Shown here: positions 1 through 13,200 of the stretch, in pieces
Layout: each line of letters begins with the position of its first letter
Numbering within the stretch: the stretch's first letter is position 1
NCBI RefSeq assembly: GCF_018320785.1
Contig: NC_054870.1
Location: 2,522,199-2,586,198, forward strand
Origin: Cheilinus undulatus
Lineage: Eukaryota; Chordata; Actinopteri; Labriformes; Labridae
Direction of reading: 5' to 3'
Length of the DNA stretch: 64,000 nt
The notes under the pieces: generated by a model
The model's input: the letters and a program-made list of their open reading frames with translations, nothing else
What the model was told of the DNA's origin: nothing
The model's database searches: none
Translations under genes and position numbers: made by a program

Positions 1-1228
1 GTTAAATCAGCTGTGTGATTAACCCCTGCACACACTTGTCCGAGTATTTGGCAGACTCTCCTTTACACACAGAGGATGAAAGGTGTTTTATCCTGTGAGC
101 TGCTGTTTGTGGCTCAATCAAAGGAAGAAGCTTTATTTCACAAACAAAATCCTCTCACAGTCATTAAAGCCTGACTTTGATAGAAACTGGTCAGAAATGT
201 GGACTGGACTGGGATCCATTAGAGTGAGGTCGTATGGAGCTGTGCAAAGTTAAATTCTTCAGCTCTTATAAAATCTTTGTAAATTGTTGAAATACAGAGA
301 GACAAAATACATAGTTCTTGCTATCTCTCTAGAAAAAAATCCCCCTGTCTCTAGCATGCAGGGTCCTTTTGTTGTTCATAAGTCACATTCCTGCACTTGT
401 GCTCCTCCATTTGCATCCATGCTGTGCCTAGGCCCACCTCGTCCTTCTGTGCTGGGCCACAAAGCGTGCCGTGCTAAAGCACAGAACGACTGCACTCACA
501 CTGGCCAAACATACCGGACTTTAGGCTGAAACGGGCCCAGGGATGGATGGCTTAGTGTTAGTTCACCCTCAGAAATTTTGCAAATTTGCAATTTGCCACT
601 AAGAAGGCCATGGTGGGTCTGACACTCGACCAGTTGAGAACCACTGATTTCTATGATTATTCAGAGCAGAGGCTGCAGCCTCCTTTCTCTCGTAGTGGCC
701 CTTTACTTATAACACTGTAATGTGTCTATAGATTCTGTTGGTTTTAACTATAGGCAATGATAGATAAAAGCCAAAGACTGCCACATGCAACAAGAGACCG
801 TACTGCAAAGATGGCTCTCGTTTCTCATGTGGCTTGTGCAGATAACCGTAATGAAGGCCTTTGTTTGAAGAACCTAGTGTCTTCATAAAACCACCTCTGC
901 AGAACAAGATCATTCTGCCCCTTCCTGCATACATAGAACACACCAAGGCTTGTATGAGCCATTTTTTAAGATCAAAAATATCTAATATCTGAAAAGTAAA
1001 TGGACTTGTGTGCAAAGACCTGCCTCTCAAGATTCATTTATGACAAAAGAATGATCACTAATGAAGCAAATTTAAAAAGTCTTTATGTCTTAGAAAATAT
1101 CCAGAGGTACATCTGATCAACTGCTCATTAATGCAGATATCTAAACAGATAATGCATTTAGGTATGTAGGCATGGGCAAGACCATCTTCTGAAGTTCAAA
1201 TCAAGTGTCAGCTAGATTTGGGACTCAC
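1..1228. other. tm9sf3 intron 14 (partial), no gene seen
   Basis: Sequence between tm9sf3 exon 14 and the window edge. I searched it on the minus strand for the missing terminal exon and found nothing matching. About 606-650 there is a remnant of the hAT-like repeat that is complete at 49511-49946 (shared GAGAACCACTGATTT end). The rest is unremarkable. Confidence 0.5.
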
Positions 1229-4200
1229 CACACATGATTCCTAGGGCAGTGCTGAATACGGCCATGTAGCCAAAGTAGAAGGATGTCTGGAACAGCCCGT
1301 ACATCCTGAAATAAAACAAGATCAATCATGTCAGGTATGGATTTTTACCTTTCTGGTGTTGTTTAATATTTCAAAATGGAGTCCCGTACTTACTTAGTTT
1401 TGAAAAAGTAGTAGTAAAAGGAGTACATGTAAACGTAGACAGCAGTGGAAGCAGCAGAGAGGAAGCTTGTCCACTGCCTGGAAAACAAAAGACAGACATA
1501 TATGGAAGGTGCGGTCAGTTCAGTTTTTACAGTATTCTGAATTCATGAATTAAAAACATCAACACTTGTATTTACCCCAGGAAACAAGTAAGCACCTTCT
1601 ACTTGATAACTACAGCAGCTATTAATATGTTTCAGCTGGCAACAAGCTATTTAGCCCTAACCATGCCCATAATGCAGTGAGTAGCAGGGCTGGACGATTT
1701 GCAAAAATAATCTGAATGGGATTTTTTCCCCCAATATTGTGACTGCGGTTTAATATGCAGTTATTTTTAAGTTTCTCATCTTATGTGTTGTTCAACAAAC
1801 AAAAGCAATAATTTGTTCTATATCATAACCTGCACTATATTAGATTTAAAAAATGGGGATAAACTGTTGTTTTTTTAATCACTGCAATTTTTCTCTAATT
1901 GCAAATTTGATATTAATTGCCATGTTGAAGGGGATTTTTACATTATCTTTGTTTTGATTAAGAAAGAAATATACTTAAACAAGAAAAGGACTTTAGTAAA
2001 CATCCTTAAAAAAGACTATGTGTAGAACATAAAATCTCTACTGCTGCTGCAAAACAAAATTGCATTTAACTGGTATTTTCACAAATTTCAGGTTAAAGAA
2101 ATATTGCACTGTCAGCAATTTGAAAATTGCAGCAGGCCATATTGCTATACCTGCATTTGCAGTTAATCGCCCAGTCCTTCTTTATTAGCATTTCTTCAAG
2201 CAAAGAGAAAAATCAAAACAACAAAACCCACAATGTTGACCCAAAAGAAAAAAAAAAAAAAAAAAAACGGATTAAGAACCGCCCAACGCATTGTTAAAAT
2301 CCTGGGAGGATAGTGGTTTACCACAATGTCAGGAAGGAATGTAGTCAGAAACAAATCTTCAATTATGGTGTGTAGAGATTGCTTTTTGGTGAAACTGAAC
2401 ACTAAAATTAACAGTAGAACTCAGAACTATGAACCAATGTTAAAATTAAATATATTAAATAGTCAAAGCAGAGGTTTATGTAACCAAAAATTATGTTAAT
2501 GTGATTCCAGTTGAAATATCATCCAATTCAAACACTGGTTAACAGTAAACCATGATCTACATAAAGGTGCTGTTACCTGCAAAACACACAGTGGATGCTG
2601 CCTTCTTTGAAAAATAAAACAAAAACAAAAATGCACTGTACATTATTTAATGGCATTGTCAAGCAGAGCCTCATTGTCTTCCTCAGAAAGGTCATAAAGT
2701 CATAAAACATGACTTTGGCTTTGCTTATCCAGTGTGAATGTGCAGTACCAAGCACTAACACCAGGAGGTAGGCTAGTTTACAGATAGTAGATAGTTTACA
2801 GAGGCTTACAGGTAAGACTAGTCCTGGGCAAACAGTGGGCGTTCTGCATATTTGTTGGCAGAGTGAGTTGGCTGTAGCACTTCCTGTTTGAAGATTGAAT
2901 GCATTTTAGATCCTGGCAACTCAGTGTTATTTTAACTTTATTTCTACATGGCTGAAATAAAGCTCTCACAAGTAATGGATGGTTTAAGCTCTCTGATATG
3001 TTAAAGGATTACACCTTCTTTCGTCTACTCCACCTGTAGTGTCTGCAACAGCTTCAGCTCTTTCTACAATGGGATAATGAGGATACCTGATTATTTGTAC
3101 TTTATCCTCCCTCTACTTTCTTTTCTCTTACTGCTGAAATATTTGGATGTTGCATTTAACAGGAATGTTTGTGGATCCTCTAAGGATTCAGCCCACTGTG
3201 GCAGGAGGCCTTGAAACTGTGTGGCCGTCTTCAGGTGTGACATTCATTTCAGCACCAAGCACAACAGGTACAGTTTGCCTCGTTGTCTGCATCTGAAGGT
3301 TTTCCATCAGTCTAATCTCTCAGCATGGGCCAAAAAGTAATAGCATGAAGTAATAATCTTTAAATGTATGCTACCGTACATAAGAATTTGTTTTGTCTAA
3401 CGTATAGGCCATTGGTAGTTTCTTTTGTCCCATTTGTGCATTTCATATGTACATGTTCACCTTTGTCCTATTGTAATCCTCGTTCTTTTTGCACAAAGAA
3501 AAGGACTTAAGGACATATGTATTATTTGTGATTAAGATGTTTAACACTTAGGACATGCAATCTCTAAAACAACAGAATAATACAATGACGGATGATAAAA
3601 CTGTATTTACAGATTTTTATGACCCTGTCCCACTAAACGATGGACAGTGAGAGTATTTCAGAATATTTGCACAGAATGCAAATAGTGCTCAAAGTAATGG
3701 GACTGAAGAGCTGACTCCTTCACACAGTGAGAACACTTGGAGCTAACATAGCTGTTTAAACAAAGAAATCATAAAACACAGCCATCCCAACCAAGGAGTT
3801 TCACAGTCCAGGGAGAAGAAGCCCAGCATTATCCTACAAGCATGTAGCATAGAGACTGGTCATGTGATCTAATGAGTTCAGATTTACACCGCTCCAGAGT
3901 ACTGGGCGCATCAGGGTAAGAAGAGAGGGGAGTTAAGTGATGCACCCATCATGCCCAGCACCTACTATGCAGGCCTTTGAAGGCAGTGTTGTGTTTTAGG
4001 GTTGCTCCAGTTAGTCACATCGAGGTTAAGTAACCTTATTTTTCTCCATAAAATGAGGTCCAATGACTGTCTGAATGTCCTAAACAACCAGGTTTATCCA
4101 TCAATGGAATTTTTACTTCCTGATGGCACAGGTGCATCCCAAAATGACAATGACTAAACGATCCAGTGGGCTCAATCTAGAGAGAGTTTGTGGGACATGG

Positions 4201-7200
4201 TGTCATTTTCCCACATGGACCGGCCCCACTGAGTAGACATATTAACCCAATGGAGAAGGTTTTTAGACGAGCTGGAGAAGACTTTATGCAGCAGTCTGAT
4301 GCTCCCATCATCAACACTAGATCTTGGTGATAAATGCATGCAACAACGTAAAAGTTGGGACATTATTGTTGACATTATTGGGGCTTTTCCACAATGACTT
4401 TAGGCCCAGTCAAACCAGTCGGTGCTGATTAGCTTTTCCATCAACAGTTTGGGCAAGCCAAGAATGGTTCTGCTCTAGAGCAGTGTTTCTCAAGCATTAC
4501 TCCTTGGAGCCCCTCTTATATGCACCTAAGAAAAGCGGAGTCCCCCCAGGACCCAAGAGAGAAGAAAAAGTGACACACTGCTGTAAAAAAAATCAAAGAT
4601 TTTAATTGTTTCACTGATAAAGCCCTAAAATGGCCTTTTCTTGTCAAAAAACCTTCGTATGAACTACTTAATGACTGCTTTATCATGGTTTTAGACAATA
4701 TTTGTATATCTAATTTTGGCAGCCTCAGAGAAGACGAAGCCTCGCACCCCCCTTAAATCTATAGCACCCCCCTGGGGGGTCTAGGACCCCAGGCTGGGAA
4801 CAATTGCTCTAAAGCAGGGCCAAAGTGGCCCGTCCCGCCTCAGTGATGCCAAAGCAGTTCACAGGGTCCGACTTGCTGGGGGAGATTTGTTTTATCCTTG
4901 CCTCTGCTCAGACTGACCACAATTCCTTAGTGATGGTCTAATGTCAGGACTCACTGTGAGACTAAAATGTTTATGACACACAACCAAAGCTTAAGATTTA
5001 TGCGCCACACTGCATATTCCTTTAACTGAAAGGTTAAAACTCAGTGCCAGTCTTTGGCAAAACATGACTACACTCACCATCTGTAGTCCTCCGCATTGAG
5101 CAGGAAGTACGTACACACGATGGTGACGCACACGGTCACGATGCAGAGGATCACCAGGACAAGCATCATGAAGCCGTACACATAGTAGATTTTGTAGGCC
5201 CAAAAGGATGTGAAGATAAAGTACCTGAAAAAAATGAAAGAAACACGTCACATGCCGAGAATACCCTTCACAACACATTCAGAAGCTTTAGACTTACATT
5301 TCAATAAAAATAGACCCAAATGGAAGGATTCCACCGAGGCAGACGATGACAGCCGGCTCCATGAACCTGCCACATCAAAGACAGACGTATGAATGCACAG
5401 GTACATCCCACCCACCTCCACAAAGACTCCACGACAAGGAGCATTACTGCTGCTGCACAAAAAGGACAGGGACACTGCAGAAAGTGATTGTTTTAAATAA
5501 TGTATTTATAAATCAGTTTTACCACCCCACAAAATACTGGCTCTTCTCATTTATTCCTAATGCAACAACTACTGACAACATAACTTAAATGCTGGCAGTG
5601 GCATACATGTCAGGTGTATAATGAGTCCTGAGGAGGAATCGGTTCAATCATCCGTGTTTTCTTGTTGGACAGACTGTCAGGATATTCATATCAAACATAA
5701 AATAAGCTTCTTAATCTTGTTAAAATTATTTTACTGCAGTTTTGTTAAGTTAACGTTTTCCTCTAGCCAGGTTTAGAGGGGTCCCAGTTTAGACTCTGCT
5801 GACTCTCTGACCTTGCTTCCTGATGCAAAACATTTGATCACAGTTTAATCTTTACATAGTCAATTACTAAAACACAGATCAAAACCAGGGCTGTCAAAGG
5901 TTGAAGTTTTTAAATCTCAGTTTCTCACTGAAATTCACTAGTGGGCCATGGTTAATTGCATTCAAGTATTTTGCATTTAACACATTTTTAAAGTATGTAT
6001 TGACAATATGAAGCAGGTTTTTCCAGTGCTTTGATTTGGGAATCAAACAAATGTAAAGTGATAAATGTTATGATCTTGACTATTAGACTATTTAAATGAG
6101 AAGTTCCCAAACTTTCAGCCCCTGACCCCCGAAATTACAATGTCAGAAACCGGGGACCCCCGCCTTCCCGGGAGGTGGTTAAAGCATAGGATGGCGCACA
6201 AAGCAAATGCACATTTTAGGTAGTTTTTTGTACACTTCACTTAGATATAAGCAAAAGTTTAATTTCAAAAACTATGTTTTATTTTAAATTCAACTCATCT
6301 TAACTACATTTTTTACAACAATGGACAAAATTTACCACTTTAAATCATATTAAATTTAATCTCTGTTATGTTGGAAAGCATCCTGCAACCTACCTTCAGT
6401 GTCTCCCGACCCCCCTGGGGGTTCCGACCCCCTCTTTGGGAACTACTTATTTCAATGAGTGCTGCACTGCCTCAACAGTGTTGTTAATAACCCTGACTTA
6501 AAAGCAATGAGATAGCTTACAGGCTCTTCTGCTGTGAAATTTGCAGTTAACACTTCAAAACATAAAGATGTGCAGGACTCCAAGTTCAAAAGGGCACACT
6601 GGTGTCCAGTGAACCCCGGTCATGTGACAGCCTTCACAGCTGTCAGGAGTTCACGTGTAGTTGCATTCTCTGTCTGGATAACCTAGTTAAGATTCACAAT
6701 GAGCTTGATTTTCTCAACAAATTATTCTTTGTTATGCTTTTTAATTTTTACTGTCTTAAACTAAGGCTTTGTCCACATATAGAAAGGTATTCTGAAAGCT
6801 GAAGTTTTCTGTGCGTATTGACCTTCCACCTTGGAATTTCAGATCACTGAAAACGCACCTTTTGGAAAACTCTTTCCACAGTGACGATTTTGGAAACTCT
6901 GTTTACAGCATTTACATGTGCATGGATAAAAACGAGACTGTGGACTGTTGGCATGGCAGGCTTTTTGCAGCATGTAACAGTGTGTTTTTGCATTTCTATG
7001 TGGACAGAGATGTTTTCTGGAAAGTACTGTGTGTAGACGGGATTATTCTTTAAGATGGACAAGAAAAAAAATCAGGTTTAACCCCTCAGCCTTCTGTGTG
7101 GACTAGGCCTAAGATTACTTCCTGTTTGTTTTTAAAAACCTGTTTCATTTTCAAAGATTTCTGGTAGGTATTAACATTAGCTTAACCGTGGATAAAGAAC

Positions 7201-10200
7201 ACCCGATGGCTCAAACACTCATGTCTAAAGGGAACAGTAACATGGTGCTGATTACTTGGACCACCAGCAAAGCACCTATGAGGACAAAAGAGCCCTGAAT
7301 TAATGAAGTTTAAAAATTGTTCCTGTCATTTTGGACTTCCGTTTTATTACAATTATTACAATTAAAAAGTTAATGCTGAATGCTCTAATTCTTGCATAAA
7401 TGTTGTAAACATAATAAAGTTTGTTTCTGCTTTTAAAGTTTTCATGCTCCAAAGGAATTCGACCATCTCCAGCTCTGCTCCAGCTTTTCCTCCTTAAACA
7501 TGCACTACTAACTATAGCTTACACTACTCAGGGACATAAATGACCGTTAGTGTCAGACCACCCCTACCATTTCTTCTCCGGGATTGGTCGAGGCACAGCG
7601 TTCACCCTGCAGGGGAAGTTTGGCTGGCCAGAGAGATTCCTCCCCAGAATTGTTCCCACAAGGTTTAGCGGCAGAATGACGAAAAAGCAGATACAGCAGA
7701 CAGCAACCTGCGACACAAAAAGAAATACATTCAGATGTGCTATTCACCCTGAGTCCGACTTCTCTGGTCCGTGTTTACAAGGAGTCTTCAACTCTAATTT
7801 ATCTCACAAGTCCACTGACTTGCACATCATTATTTCAGGTCAAAGATATGTAACAAACATATCATGAAGCACAAAACAACATTTGGCATACTGTCCATAG
7901 AAATAAGAGGAAGTAAAATATTTTTCTCTCACTCAATCATGGCAGTTAGAGTTGAAAATATCATTTTTTTCTCACATAATATGAGTACTTATGAGATATT
8001 GTATTTTCTAAATACTTGAAGCACATGGTGTTATAAAAGTTAAAAAGTATTAAGAGAGGGCAGTAATACGGTAACTCCTTGACATGAGTTTTTAAAATAA
8101 CCTTAGAATTGCGCCAACTATCACCATGAAGATGGTGCTGTGTAGTGTTATAATGTTTATAATAAATGCCTGCGTCTCCTTCCAGCAGAAGCACCACTGT
8201 CTGTGTGTGAAGATGTTATAAAAGTGATGAAGAGCGAGTAGACCAGGCTGTAATACTGTAGACTGCAGGAACATTTATTGTGAAAGGTGTGGTAAAAAAT
8301 GGATGCTGCCAAGTCCTTCATTCATTCATTTTCTATACTGCTTATCCCGTTGGGTGTCACGGAGGGCTGGAACCTATCCAGGATGACATTGGGCGAGAGG
8401 CGGGGTACACCCTGGACTGGTCACCAGTCCATCGCAGGGCTGACATACAGTGCTTAACAAATTTATTAGGCTACCAGTCATACTTGTCTCAAAGACCATC
8501 CAGCATCATGAAGTGCTTTAATGCAGAGTCTTTCATTTTCAGTCAGCTCTCCACGTTTTACCATTTTGAACAGGAATGAGGGATTTCAAACTGAATTCAC
8601 CCAAATTTGAGCCAGCTCACTGGGCTTCTCTGAGAAGTCAGAAATTATATCAAGCATAACAGTCAAGCACTAAAACTCATTTTTCTGTTCAGGAATGAAA
8701 GTAAATAACTATAATTTGACATATTAATCTAGAAATAGTAATATGCTTTACTATTTTTTCAGTTTTTTTGGAAAACAGTAAATTTGAAAATTCATGGATT
8801 CAACAAGAATAATTATATTTTAGCATTAAAGATATCATTTAATAATAACCATTGCAGAAACATAAAAAATGATTTTGGTAATTACCAATGCTGTTAATTT
8901 AGGGCAGCTGTGGCATAAACTTTACTTTGGTTAGGGTTAGGGTGGTCTAATAAATTTGTTAAGCACTGCATATAGACACACAACCAGGCGCGCTCATATT
9001 CACACCTACGGCCAATTAAGAGTGATCAATTAACCAAACAAGCATGTGTTTGGTGGTGGGAGGAAGCTGAAGTACTCGGAGAGAGCCCAACATGCAAACT
9101 CTGCACAGAAAGGCCCTGTCTGGGTAGCAAACCAGGGACTGTGCGCCACCGTGCAGCCCCCCCGTCCTACAAAGTATCAAAAATGTTGAGAACCTTGACA
9201 TAGACACATATTTTTACCTCACTACAGCCTTCGTGGGAACAGTAAAACAGCCTTGGGTTTTTTCCAGTTCTGCAGTAATGCTAAGCATGATGCAAGAGCA
9301 CCATGGATTTTTTTTTCTGACTATGTTTCAAGGCGCCTTTCTGACAGTTATGGCTGATATATGTGATGCTGACACAGACACATAACTCTGAATCGTGTGT
9401 TTTGCTAACAAACATCTGTTTGTCATTACGGAACTGATTAGTTTTCTTGGATAGCATCTGTTGTTGTTTTTTAAAACCAAAGCCTGGCTCAAAACTTCAT
9501 CTTCAAATGCAAAGGAATTTTTCAGAGGAAATGGACATGCTGCATACATCAAGGTGTGGCAGCATTTTACAGTATATGATGTGGTTTATTTTCAATGTTT
9601 TAAGATGCTCACTGCCTTAACCTCTACCTCCTATCTCTCAGTTAAATTAACATGACCACAGTGCACAGCACAGCAATAATAAAGTCAGAGAGTTGATTCA
9701 GAGAATGGTCTTCATGGATCTGTGGTCTGATGTTAAACTCACCATAGTGCCAAAGGGGATGGCTCTGGAGGCATGGTAGTAGATCGCAATGAAGTTAATA
9801 AAAAACGCAGTCCCACACACCATGGCTGGGATCATGAAGGCCCCGATAAACATTTGCTTAATCCATCTTCTGCCTGTTTTCATCAAATCAAAAAGCATAG
9901 AAAATATGAAGCCAACAGCTTTTATCCATGAAAGAGAAAAATGTTACGGATGCTTCTGATTACCTCCTTGTTTTGCATACAAACTCCCTCCAAAATAGCC
10001 GTTGACAGGGGAGGTGGCAGCATACACGAAAATGGCTGTGCTCAGCATGGATCCTCTCCTGGAAAGAAAATTATGCAATTAAGACACCATTAAATCTACT
10101 AACTCTGTTTTTGTGCTTTTACCCACTTTAACTGGAACATACTCTGTGAATTTTCCTAAACTGACTTATTGTCTCATATACTAACCTACATTTCACTAAA

Positions 10201-13200
10201 GAACAGTGATCCCACACACTCTAGAAAACCTGGAAAACAGACGACCCATTTTCTAGTCATTGAAAACACATGAAAAAAGATAAATATCCTGGAAAGCTGT
10301 TTAAAAATTCTCATAATTTTATGTCAGAGTTATGGGCAATAGCAGAAAGAATAAGCTAATTTCTGTAAACACTAACATGTCAGACACAGTAGCACCTGCA
10401 GGGTGGATGATATTAAAGTAACGCCACAACTACAGAGACCTTAACCCTAAATAATGTCAGAAATATGTTTCAGATGTAAAAGCGAGTCACTACTGACGGC
10501 TTTTTAATTAAATCTATTGAATAGTACTGCTTTTCTCCTCATCCTGTTTCAAAGAGCTGAATGAGTTTAAATTGTTTAGCATGTTTGGCTCCGGTGGAAA
10601 TGTTTGAGTGCTGCTTTCAAATGCTTGTTGGACATTGCTGGGAGAGGCTGATGATGAATGGGATCAGGATGCCGTGGTTCAGAGTATGAATGGCGGCTAA
10701 ACTGTAAGTCAAACACCGGCTAAATACTCTTCTTTGCAACCGTGATCTCCTCAAACACAGCGATGCACTGTTCTGGTAAAATGGATTCCATCATGACATG
10801 AGGTGCCTTACTTTTGTAGTGGTGGCTTATGCCTGTTCAGGATTCTAGGGATGCATGATCTTGGATTTTTGCTGATGCAGATTCTTACAAAATCATTTTA
10901 GCAAATACCAATACAGACATTTAACTTCAGTTCCTAAAACACACTTTAAAGTTTAGGAGTAACAAGGAAAAAACTCCAGTCTTTAGAGCACACTTTCAGG
11001 AATGATGCTGAACAAGGAAAACGACTTCAGCTGGCATGGGGCAGCTGGACCTACCAAAAGCCTCCACAAGCTTTTCCTGCCCATAGTTGATTATACAGTG
11101 GATACAGGCTGATGTCTGAAACTATGACCCAGGGTCAGAACAGTTGTAAATATGAGCACATAATGTCATATCTGCTGATACTGAAGAGTATTATTTAAGC
11201 CACGGGTGTCAAACTCAAGGCCCAGGGGCCAAATGTGGCCCGTGGAAAAGTTAATTCCGGCCAGCAAGATCATATGATATTTCTGTTATAACTGGCCCAT
11301 CAGTGTGCAGTATACTTGATTTCCTCAGGCATAAAAATGTCAACTTTTCCTTGATGATTGAAGATATCCTTGTTAAGTCATTAAGTTTGAAAAAGTAAGG
11401 AGTAAAAATAATAAGATAAAAAGTCAGGAATGTGGGAAAATAAATTGATCTGTGTTTTAATTTCATATTTCCAATTTTGCATCTCACAATAAGGACTCAA
11501 AATTGGGATTTTGACTTTTTATTTCGTACTTTGAGCATTTCAATCCATAATTTTGACTTCTCATATATTATTTTGAGCTTTAGATAAATTAATTAAAATT
11601 TTAAGTCATGTGTTGACCTTTTTAACTAATTACTTTTTATTTTATCTCATATTTCAACTCCTTGCTTTGACTTCATAATCCCATAGTTTGACCTTCAACA
11701 CTAACAATTTAAAAATTTTGAATCATATTTTGACTTTTAATTAGACTTTTAATTTGATTACAAATTTTATTTCATATTTTGACATTTTAAGCTAATAATT
11801 TTGACTTTCTTTCTAGTATATTTGCCTTTTAAAAAAACATACTTTTTCCATTTCAATTTCATGTTTTGACCTTTTTGGACTAATACATTTACTTTTCTCA
11901 GATTATGATCCTTTAAACTGACTTTTTTTAACCTCAAAATCATTTATCATCGGTGCAAAGTTTATGTGTTGTTTTATGGTTAAAAAGGTGACCCTGTTAG
12001 GCCCTTAGCTTAGACCTGAATCCCAAATCAGGCCCCTGCTGTGACTGAGTAGGACACCCCTGGTTTAAGCCCTTGGTTCCCAACCTGTGGTCCGGGACCC
12101 CCTTATGGAGGGGGTGCCAGAGATTTCAGGGGGGTGGCCTGTCTGCTCTGAGGTAGTTAAAATCAGGTTCACTCAAACTACCTAAAATCCTGATAAAACC
12201 CTTATGAATGGTTCATACCAAGGTCTTTTGCTAATAACACTTGTGGTTTGGAGTACTGTGTTATCTTTAAATGATGAAAATAGCTCAAATTTATGTGTGT
12301 TTTTGAAGGCAATATGTCAATTTCTTCTGTCTGGGTCCTGGAGGGGTGCAGCTCTTATTAGCTATGTGAAGGGGGGAGCTCAGTGTAAAAAAGGTTGGGA
12401 ATCACTGGTTAAAGCTAATCTGCCAATACCAATATCATATCAGTAACATGCGTCCCTAATCAACCCCCCACCATATTACGATTAAAAGGGAAAATGTCAG
12501 GGTAAACTGGAAGTTAATAATGTCAGCCATGATAAGGGCTGTTCAAATCCTCCAAATAATGAGGAAAGCAGTTTCATTGCTTCCTTAGTCTCTCCTTTAG
12601 CCTGGGAAACACTGAACCATCCTTTACCAAAGGAGAGATGAAAAGATGACCCACATTTCTTTGCATCAACTTCATCTAAAGTGACAAACTTATTGACTCT
12701 AGACAAGAGATTAATGTAATTGTATCGTTACTTGCCCTGAATTAAACAATGCATGTCAATGCCAAACTCATGAACCACGTGATAAACGGGAGGAAACAAG
12801 GACATGACAACTAGTTTATCTCACACATGGTAACTATTTCTTTTTTTTTTCATAGTCAGTTTTTATCCAAACATCTGATCAATCGATCAGTCAATAATTC
12901 AAACTGCATTTGTTTAACTATTTTGAAATATTAAAATCACTGTGGTGAAAGCTGATAAATCCCAACAATTTCAAAGCTGGTCTTCTGATCTTCAGATTGG
13001 CATACTGCCATATCATAATCAATGGGTTTGTTCATGTTTGTACGTTCATCATTACAAAGTAAGACTAGAAAAACACTCGGAGAGCGCAGGCCTCCACCAT
13101 TAGCCCTATCTCCCAATAGTAAAGAATCCTTAAAACAATTCCTGGATCCAGGAAATTCCAGATCAGTCCCAAAATCTAATCAGTTCTTCCTTATGCCATT

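Larger units (their letters stand above)
10846..12458. mobile_element. Outer hAT-like element containing two further MITEs
   Basis: Lies in tm9sf3 intron 7. Left end TAGGGATGCATGAT and right end the complement of TAGGGACGCATGTT. About 400 bp of its own sequence surrounds the insertions at 11201-12062 and about 12071-12408. No convincing target duplication was seen, so the outer limits are tentative. Confidence 0.5.

Noticed and set aside
1..1228. Terminal exon of tm9sf3
   Set aside because: I looked on the minus strand for the short conserved tail (IGYMGTSAFVRKIY-like) and a stop; none is present, so the exon must lie outside the window.
8280..8579. 99-codon plus-strand open frame
   Set aside because: It spans the dispersed repeat and the MITE inserted into it; the reading frame has no conserved content of its own.
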